The notes beneath the pieces were generated by a model, which was given only the letters and a program-made list of their open reading frames with translations, made no database searches and was not told where the DNA came from. Below, piece after piece: positions 6,481 through 11,220 of a DNA stretch of 11,220 nucleotides. Position 1 is the first letter of the stretch, and every line of letters begins with the position of its first letter. The position numbers and the translations under genes were made by a program. Origin of the DNA: Cymbomonas tetramitiformis (lineage: Eukaryota; Chlorophyta; Pyramimonadophyceae; Pyramimonadales; Pyramimonadaceae); NCBI GenBank assembly GCA_001247695.2, contig LGRX02025865.1, positions 1 to 11,220 of the forward strand. Direction: 5' to 3'.

Positions 6481-9400
6481 CTTTCCGTCGCGCAGAGCCA
6501 GGGAGAGTTGCAGCTTCCAGGAAAAGGTCCAATTGAGACATCGGGGACACCCCGTAGCATAGCTCAAAGGGCGTGAACCCGGTGACATCACTGCGCGAGT
6601 CGTTGATAGCGAACTCCACGTTCGTCATGTAGAGGTCCCAGTCATCAGGATTGGCACCCACGAACGAGCGCAACATGTCCTCCACCACCCGGTTGGTGTG
6701 CTCTGCCTGTCCGTCCGAGCGAGGGTTGTACGGAGTGGTAGAAGCCACCCGTACCCCCATAAGCCTCATTAGCTCACGCCAGAACGAGTCCTGGAATCTG
6801 GGGTCACGGTCGCATACAATCTTCATGGGGGCCCCATGCTGCCTCCAGACAACGTCGAAGTAGATGCGGGCCACCGTTTGCGCAGAGCTGTCCCCAAAGT
6901 TCATGGGCATAAGGTGCACCATTTTGCTCAGCTTGCACGTGAAGGTGACAAAGGCGTCGTTTCCTTGGGCGGTGAGCGGCAGCCCAGTAACGAAGTCCAC
7001 GCTCACATCCTGCCAGTTGCGTTGGGGAATAGCGTGCGGATTCAATAATCCATCGGGGTAGGATGCTCGGGGACGAACCGCCTGACATGTAGGGCATGAG
7101 GCCACCCATCCCGCCACATCCTCGGAGGCATTCTTCCACCAGAACCTGCGGAGAACTCTCTCCAGTGTCTTCTCCCGGCCAGTGTCGCCTGCAGCGGCGG
7201 AGTCGTGGGCATCCTTGAAGACTACTTCTCGCAAAGGGGAGTCCTCGCCGAGAACCAACTGGTACCGTCCTGCGGCTACACGCCATAGCACGTCCCCAAC
7301 GATACGGAAATCCTTCGTGGCATGGTGCGGGGCCGCAAGGATCTCATCCCGCAGCTGCCGAAGAGGGCCGGCACGTGCATACTCATCGTGCAGGGACTCC
7401 AGGAATGTGACGTCTGTGGGGAGGCTCGTAGCATCGCGGGTCTCGGCAGCCTTACCCCGTCGCACTATAGGAGGCGCCACTCGGGGATGCCGTACTCTCG
7501 GCAACAGCTGTCGGGTAGGGGGAGCATGTACCACTAGCACGGGCCACGGAAGGTCGTGAAGTACACCGTCAGGAGTCTCGAACAGCTGAGTGGGTGCTCC
7601 TCGTTCGTCATGGGTAGGTATCACTTCCACCAGCCTCATACCAGCCATTCTGAAGAGCCGCCTCCATTGAGGCATGCGGGCCTGGATGTCCGGTAGAAGG
7701 AACACTGCCGAGGTATGTGCGGGGTCTTGCCGCCATTCGTCCACATACTTACGCAACACCGCCTCGATGGAGATATGACTGCTGGAGTATGGGGGGTTGC
7801 ACCAGACGTGCTTTCCCCGCCACTGTTGTTGCAGACAATCAGTCCAGTAGGCGTCCACTTGGCGGTTCCGTCCACCCAGGTCACAACACGCGTCGACGTC
7901 GAAGCTACCGAACTGTCGTTGGAGGCGCTCAAAGACCTCCTTGCGCACCTTCCAGTCTTGCCGATCGGCTGGGGGCTTGGCGGTTCGACTAGACGGCCGA
8001 GCTGGCTGCTTAGGATTTCGAGAATCCGTAGCAGGCCGTGTCGAGGTTTTCGGCGTGACGGAAGGAGTCGTCGTAGCAATGGGTTGTCGCAGCCGAGCAC
8101 TACGACGCAATACCGGGGTGGTTCCCGGGGTGCTCGTTTCCTGCCGGTGCTTTCCAGATTCGGGCATATCAGCGAAGTAGTCGGCGGGAGCTCGCAGCAT
8201 TAGTTGTGCTTCAGGCTGCATGCTGCATGTTGCATGCTCAGCTGGGCGTGTTGCATGCTCAGCCGGGCGGGTTGCATGCGAAGCTGAGCTGGTTGCATGC
8301 TCAGCAAGGCATGCTGCATGCTCAGGCGAGCTGATTGGGTGCTCAAACGAGCGTGTTGCATGCTCAGCGGGGCAGGTTGCATGCGAAGCTGAGCTGGTTG
8401 CATGCGGAGCTGAGCTGGTTGCATGCGAAGCTGAGCTGGTTGCATGCTCAGCAAGGCATGCTGCATGCTCAGCAAGGCGTGCTGCGTGCTCAGGCGAGCT
8501 GGTTGCATGCTCAGGCAAGCGTGTTGCATGCTCAGCTGGGCAGGTTGCATGCAAAGCTGAGCTGGTTGCATGCTCAGCAAGGCATGCTGCATGCTCAGGC
8601 GAGCTGGTTGCATGCTCAGGCAAGCGCGTTGCATGCTCAGCTGGGCAGGTTGCATGCGAAGCTGAGCTGGTTGCATGCTCAGTAAGGCATGCTGCATGCC
8701 AGGGCGCGCTGCCAGCCTGGAGCAGGCTCACCAGGGCTCGCTCCGCCACCTGAAGCGTCTCCACGCCATCCATCCATGACTCCATGGTGGCCACCCATCC
8801 TGGTACAGGGGGTGGCGGGTGGTCTTCAAAGATCTCCTCGACATCCAACACGGAGAGCGGGTCCTTGGGGAGGTCCGTCTCCTTGTCTACAACACCGGCC
8901 TCCTTGAGCCCATCCCGCGGGTCCTTGGTCACGTAGTCAGGTCGGCGGGATAGCGCATCGGGGACCAGAAGGAGGGCTCCCTTGACGTACTCCATTCGTG
9001 GGACACCGACTTCCACCAGGTCCATGTACCACCGTGCCTGTCGTCGGCTAAGCTCTCGTCCCGGGGACATTAGCCATTCCAGGGGGCGATGGTCACCTTG
9101 TAGCCGGAAGTCGGAGGAGAACAGGTAGTGCCTCCAGGTGACGGTGGTGCAATGGTGCAACGCACAGAGCTCCCTTTCGCCGGTGTGGTAATTCTGCTCC
9201 GCTGCAGAAAACTGCCGACTATCGTAGGCGATCACCCTCATACCGTCCCCCGTATCTTGCATGAGTACGCCTCCCAAAGCAACTCCGCTTGCGTCCGTTT
9301 GTACCAAAAGCGGCGCTGACCCATCCGCGGCTGCCTTCATGTCGGGCAATGCCAATACTGGGGCTGAGGAGAGAGCGGTCTTCAGCTCGTCGAAGGCCCA

Positions 9401-11218
9401 TTGTTGGAGTTCTCCCCACTGCCACGGTACGTCGGTCTTGGTGAGCGATGTCAAGGGTTGGGCAATCTCCGAGAACCGGTGCACAAACCGGCGGTAGTAC
9501 CCCGCTAGTCCAAGGAACTGTCTGACGTGGGTTACCGTCTCCAGCTTCGGCCAGTCCTTGATGGAGGACACCTTGTCATGTTGAGGTTGGCATCCTTCGG
9601 CGGATAGAGTGTGGCCCAAGAACCGTAGAGACTCCTTCAGCATCTGCGCCTTGGATGCCTTCAGGTATACCCCTTTTTCTCGACAAGTGTCCAAGAACTG
9701 CCGTACGTGGTCGTAATGTTCTTCCACCGTGCGTGAGAAGACCACCACATCGTCGATGAAAATCCGTACAAAGGGGAGATGACCAAGTGCACGCTGCATT
9801 CGCCGTTGATACTGAGATGGAGAGTTCTGCAGGCCCTGGGGCATCACCAACCATTCGTAGGCCCCCATCTGGGTGGTGAAGGCGGTCTTCTCCACGTCCT
9901 CCTCGGCCATTGGCACTTGCCAGAATCCGTCCACCGCGTCAAAGGAGGAGAAGAACGCTGCCCCTTGCATCTCGTCAAACATCAGTTGGATGTCCGGTAG
10001 TGGATATCGGTCCCGCACCGTCTGCTGATTCAATTGTCGGTAATCCACCACCAGACGCAATGTCTTCGGATCACCAGGCTTGGGTACCATCAGGCATGGG
10101 GCGGCATACGGGCTTGACGACGGCCGGATGTAACCCTTCTTCATGAGCTGCTTGATGCGTTCACGTAACTGGCGTAGCTCTTCAGCGGTCATTTTGTATG
10201 GACGCCTACATGGTGGTCCACCCTCCGCGTCCGGCTTGCGATCGATGCGGGCCTTGTCCTCCTCGGTGCGACGCAACTTGGAGGCCTCCGGTAGAGCTGC
10301 ACACAGGGTATCTAGATATTTCTCAAAGAAGGCGTCAAAGCGCTGCTTCCACGTGCTGCTTACCGGTGCATCTCGAGTATCTTGACGGGGTCCTTCCTTC
10401 TCCACGGGGGTATGAGGTGGCGGTACGTCAGCAGCGGTAGCCGCAAAGGCTGCCTCATGGTCGTTCCCGCGCGCGGCCATCATGAGCCACTGTGGTTGTG
10501 ACTCTTCATCCCCGGCCAGACGCCTGGTCTCGGCGTGGATGAGGTGCTGCTTCAGCTGCGCTGCCGTCAAGAATACCTCATCGATCAGCCCCGCGCCTTG
10601 GGCCTTGCCCTGACCCACCCCCGGACTACAGCCCGCGAGTGTCACCCGTTGTTGTCCTCCACCATTTGCTCGCGTGTTGAAGGATACGGAACCGTGACCG
10701 GCATAATCCAACGTGACCGGGGAAAGACTGCGAAGCCACTTACCCCCCAACACCACGTCTACTTGGATTCCCAGCGGCAAGACTCGCAGAGCCATTCGCT
10801 TCTCGCAGTAGTTTACTCCCGCCGCCGTGTGCGCGGTGAACTTGGTGTACGCCACTTCTCCAGCGGTCTTTACAGATCCATCTGCCAGTGTGACCTTCAT
10901 TGGCGTCCCTGAGCGCACTGTCAAGTCACAGGTACGGGCACAATCCGCCGAGATGAAGTTGTCCGAGGCGCCTGAGTCCACCAGCACCTTTACTCGGTGT
11001 CCACGAAGGTAGGCATAGAACACCCGGAGTAAGGGTCCTTCCTCGTCCCGCACCGCTGACAGTGTGTGTGCCAAGAGTGTCCCTGTTCGAGTGTTTGCTT
11101 TCCAGCGCACCCCCCCATCCAGTTGAACACGCTTACATTTAAGAGCATCTTCAATTGGGTGAGAGCTCAAAGCGGTTACAGCCTCGTCCACCAAGGCGTT
11201 ACACTCGTGTTCTTCGCC
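6458..11218 (-). CDS. Gypsy pol: protease, RT, RNase H, linker, Dam-like MTase, integrase
   Basis: One frame, open from the window edge (11218) to TGA at 6458; residues are numbered from 11194. Retropepsin: about 60-175, catalytic DSG at 73-75. RT: about 335-545, with LVVDYRQLNQ near 381-390 and catalytic FIDD at 479-482. RNase H: about 620-720, acidic residues D634, E675 and D701. Residues 833-993 are 23 heptapeptide repeats, then a basic, Pro/Thr-rich stretch to ~1080. Dam-like N6-adenine MTase: about 1081-1225, NPPY at 1133-1136. Integrase: zinc finger H1330, D1337 (normally His), C1367, C1370; core D1400, D1462, E1498 with 35 residues between the last two. The product would copy the RNA, process the polyprotein and insert the cDNA. 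After residue ~1571 the frame passes a G8 run and terminates, while the expected integrase C-terminus continues in the next frame. No start codon is assigned because the frame enters from upstream, probably from gag. Confidence 0.92.
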   Translation of the reverse strand, partial: GEEHECNALVDEAVTALSSHPIEDALKCKRVQLDGGVRWKANTRTGTLLAHTLSAVRDEEGPLLRVFYAYLRGHRVKVLVDSGASDNFISADCARTCDLTVRSGTPMKVTLADGSVKTAGEVAYTKFTAHTAAGVNYCEKRMALRVLPLGIQVDVVLGGKWLRSLSPVTLDYAGHGSVSFNTRANGGGQQRVTLAGCSPGVGQGKAQGAGLIDEVFLTAAQLKQHLIHAETRRLAGDEESQPQWLMMAARGNDHEAAFAATAADVPPPHTPVEKEGPRQDTRDAPVSSTWKQRFDAFFEKYLDTLCAALPEASKLRRTEEDKARIDRKPDAEGGPPCRRPYKMTAEELRQLRERIKQLMKKGYIRPSSSPYAAPCLMVPKPGDPKTLRLVVDYRQLNQQTVRDRYPLPDIQLMFDEMQGAAFFSSFDAVDGFWQVPMAEEDVEKTAFTTQMGAYEWLVMPQGLQNSPSQYQRRMQRALGHLPFVRIFIDDVVVFSRTVEEHYDHVRQFLDTCREKGVYLKASKAQMLKESLRFLGHTLSAEGCQPQHDKVSSIKDWPKLETVTHVRQFLGLAGYYRRFVHRFSEIAQPLTSLTKTDVPWQWGELQQWAFDELKTALSSAPVLALPDMKAAADGSAPLLVQTDASGVALGGVLMQDTGDGMRVIAYDSRQFSAAEQNYHTGERELCALHHCTTVTWRHYLFSSDFRLQGDHRPLEWLMSPGRELSRRQARWYMDLVEVGVPRMEYVKGALLLVPDALSRRPDYVTKDPRDGLKEAGVVDKETDLPKDPLSVLDVEEIFEDHPPPPVPGWVATMESWMDGVETLQVAERALVSLLQAGSAPWHAACLTEHATSSASHATCPAEHATRLPEHATSSPEHAACLAEHATSSALHATCPAEHATRLPEHATSSPEHAARLAEHAACLAEHATSSASHATSSAPHATSSASHATCPAEHATRSFEHPISSPEHAACLAEHATSSASHATRPAEHATRPAEHATCSMQPEAQLMLRAPADYFADMPESGKHRQETSTPGTTPVLRRSARLRQPIATTTPSVTPKTSTRPATDSRNPKQPARPSSRTAKPPADRQDWKVRKEVFERLQRQFGSFDVDACCDLGGRNRQVDAYWTDCLQQQWRGKHVWCNPPYSSSHISIEAVLRKYVDEWRQDPAHTSAVFLLPDIQARMPQWRRLFRMAGMRLVEVIPTHDERGAPTQLFETPDGVLHDLPWPVLVVHAPPTRQLLPRVRHPRVAPPIVRRGKAAETRDATSLPTDVTFLESLHDEYARAGPLRQLRDEILAAPHHATKDFRIVGDVLWRVAAGRYQLVLGEDSPLREVVFKDAHDSAAAGDTGREKTLERVLRRFWWKNASEDVAGWVASCPTCQAVRPRASYPDGLLNPHAIPQRNWQDVSVDFVTGLPLTAQGNDAFVTFTCKLSKMVHLMPMNFGDSSAQTVARIYFDVVWRQHGAPMKIVCDRDPRFQDSFWRELMRLMGVRVASTTPYNPRSDGQAEHTNRVVEDMLRSFVGANPDDWDLYMTNVEFAINDSRSDVTGFTPFELCYGVSPMSQLDLFLEAATLPGSARRKGGGGYRP
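6474..6481 (-). other. G8 homopolymer at the pol frame change
   Basis: Eight G in a row on the minus strand. Upstream reading (AAA GGG GGG GGT) runs into TGA at 6458; the integrase C-terminus continues in the +1 frame (AAG GGG GGG GTG). A one-base homopolymer gain explains it, either as real mutation or as a sequencing or assembly artefact. A programmed -1 site would move the frame the wrong way, so ordinary retroviral-type frameshifting is disfavoured. Confidence 0.75.
7520..7954 (-). other. Dam-like DNA N6-adenine methyltransferase domain within pol
   Basis: Residues about 1081-1225 of pol. The order is a short helical lead (VFERLQRQFG), FDVDACCD, then W-x-G-K-HVWCNPPYS with the NPPY catalytic motif of amino-methyltransferases at 1133-1136, and a later hydrophobic strand AVFLLPDIQARMPQWRRLF. 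This layout (an F-D-hD strand, about 30 residues, then NPPY) is that of the phage-type Dam family (DNA_N6_MTase), which also occurs in DIRS-type retrotransposons. All hallmark residues I can judge are intact, so activity is plausible. Target specificity cannot be told from sequence; GATC is the family's best-known site but is not guaranteed. It could also be a relic kept only as a DNA-binding module. Confidence 0.75.
8216..8698 (-). repeat. in-frame 21-bp repeat encoding 23 HATxxxE-type heptapeptides
   Basis: Between RNase H and the Dam-like domain, pol contains 23 tandem heptapeptides (residues 833-993), mostly HATSSAS, HATCPAE, HATRLPE, HATSSPE and HAACLAE. A five-unit order (105 bp) recurs about three times with variation, so the array grew by unequal exchange of blocks. 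At DNA level each unit carries GCATGC or a one-base variant. The frame is never lost. The repeat is small-residue, Ser/Pro/Ala/Cys-rich and probably an extended flexible spacer separating the RT/RNase H part from the methyltransferase-integrase part. No known structural repeat family is recognised. Confidence 0.9.
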
Positions 11219-11220
11219 AC

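Larger units (their letters stand above)
3655..11220 (-). mobile_element. Ty3/Gypsy chromodomain retrotransposon with two methyltransferase domains, 5' end outside window
   Basis: Domain order on the minus strand is protease, RT, RNase H, heptapeptide linker, Dam-like domain, integrase, chromodomain, C5-methyltransferase-like domain, polypurine tract, LTR. Integrase downstream of RT/RNase H defines the Ty3/Gypsy arrangement, and the chromodomain after integrase places it among chromovirus-like elements. Long open frames with few disruptions imply a fairly young insertion. Gag, the primer-binding site and the 5' LTR would lie to the right of 11220. Apparent +1 shifts at 6474-6481 and near 5285-5300 break the polyprotein. 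The left border depends on the uncertain LTR end. Confidence 0.85.

Noticed and set aside
6458..6591. Programmed ribosomal frameshift at the G8 run
   Set aside because: The change needed is +1 (or -2), not the -1 usual at such slippery runs, and it falls within the integrase and not at gag-pol. A homopolymer indel is simpler.
7520..7954. Bacterial or phage contamination because of the Dam-like domain
   Set aside because: The domain is in one uninterrupted frame with Gypsy RT/RNase H upstream and integrase downstream.

Overview
The window looks eukaryotic. It is a stack of mobile and repetitive DNA with no recognisable host housekeeping gene. The dominant feature is a Ty3/Gypsy-type LTR retrotransposon with a chromodomain. 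To its left are a degraded AT-rich virus-like block carrying a Polinton/Maverick-like integrase and a GC-rich satellite. Long uninterrupted pol frames read with the standard code, and no bacterial operon signals are seen. The lineage cannot be fixed from sequence alone. An alga or other protist would fit, because DNA methyltransferases inside Ty3/Gypsy elements have been reported (from memory) in dinoflagellates and a streptophyte alga.

Layout, left to right. (1) 1-687: GC-rich satellite, about 1.4 units of a ~476-bp period, ending abruptly at 687. (2) About 688-2890: AT-rich, all genes on the minus strand and tightly packed. In transcription order these are a 5'-broken integrase with an SH3-like and a Tudor/chromo-like tail, a 57-residue basic protein, a 205-residue unknown protein and a ~127-residue unknown protein cut by the satellite. 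(3) About 2890-3640: no convincing gene; a 135-bp imperfect tandem duplication and a pyrimidine-rich tract. (4) About 3655-4919: proposed 3' LTR of the Gypsy element, mostly a ~37-copy array of a 21-bp unit. (5) 4920-4934: polypurine tract. (6) 4971-11220 (minus strand, running off the right edge): pol, in the order retropepsin, reverse transcriptase, RNase H, a 23-copy heptapeptide linker, a Dam-like N6-adenine methyltransferase domain, integrase, chromodomain and a C5-cytosine methyltransferase-like domain. Gag and the 5' LTR lie beyond the right edge.

The main discovery candidate is this Gypsy element with two different DNA methyltransferase domains, one adenine-type between RNase H and integrase and one cytosine-type after the chromodomain. 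It also has two 21-bp-period arrays sharing the core GCATGCAAC, one in pol and one in the presumed U3. A plausible model (inference) is a retroelement that writes its own methylation, with the chromodomain directing integration into marked chromatin. The copy is probably inactive as sequenced. Apparent +1 shifts interrupt the pol reading frame at a G8 run (6474-6481) and in the cytosine methyltransferase (near 5285-5300), and one integrase zinc ligand is changed from His to Asp.
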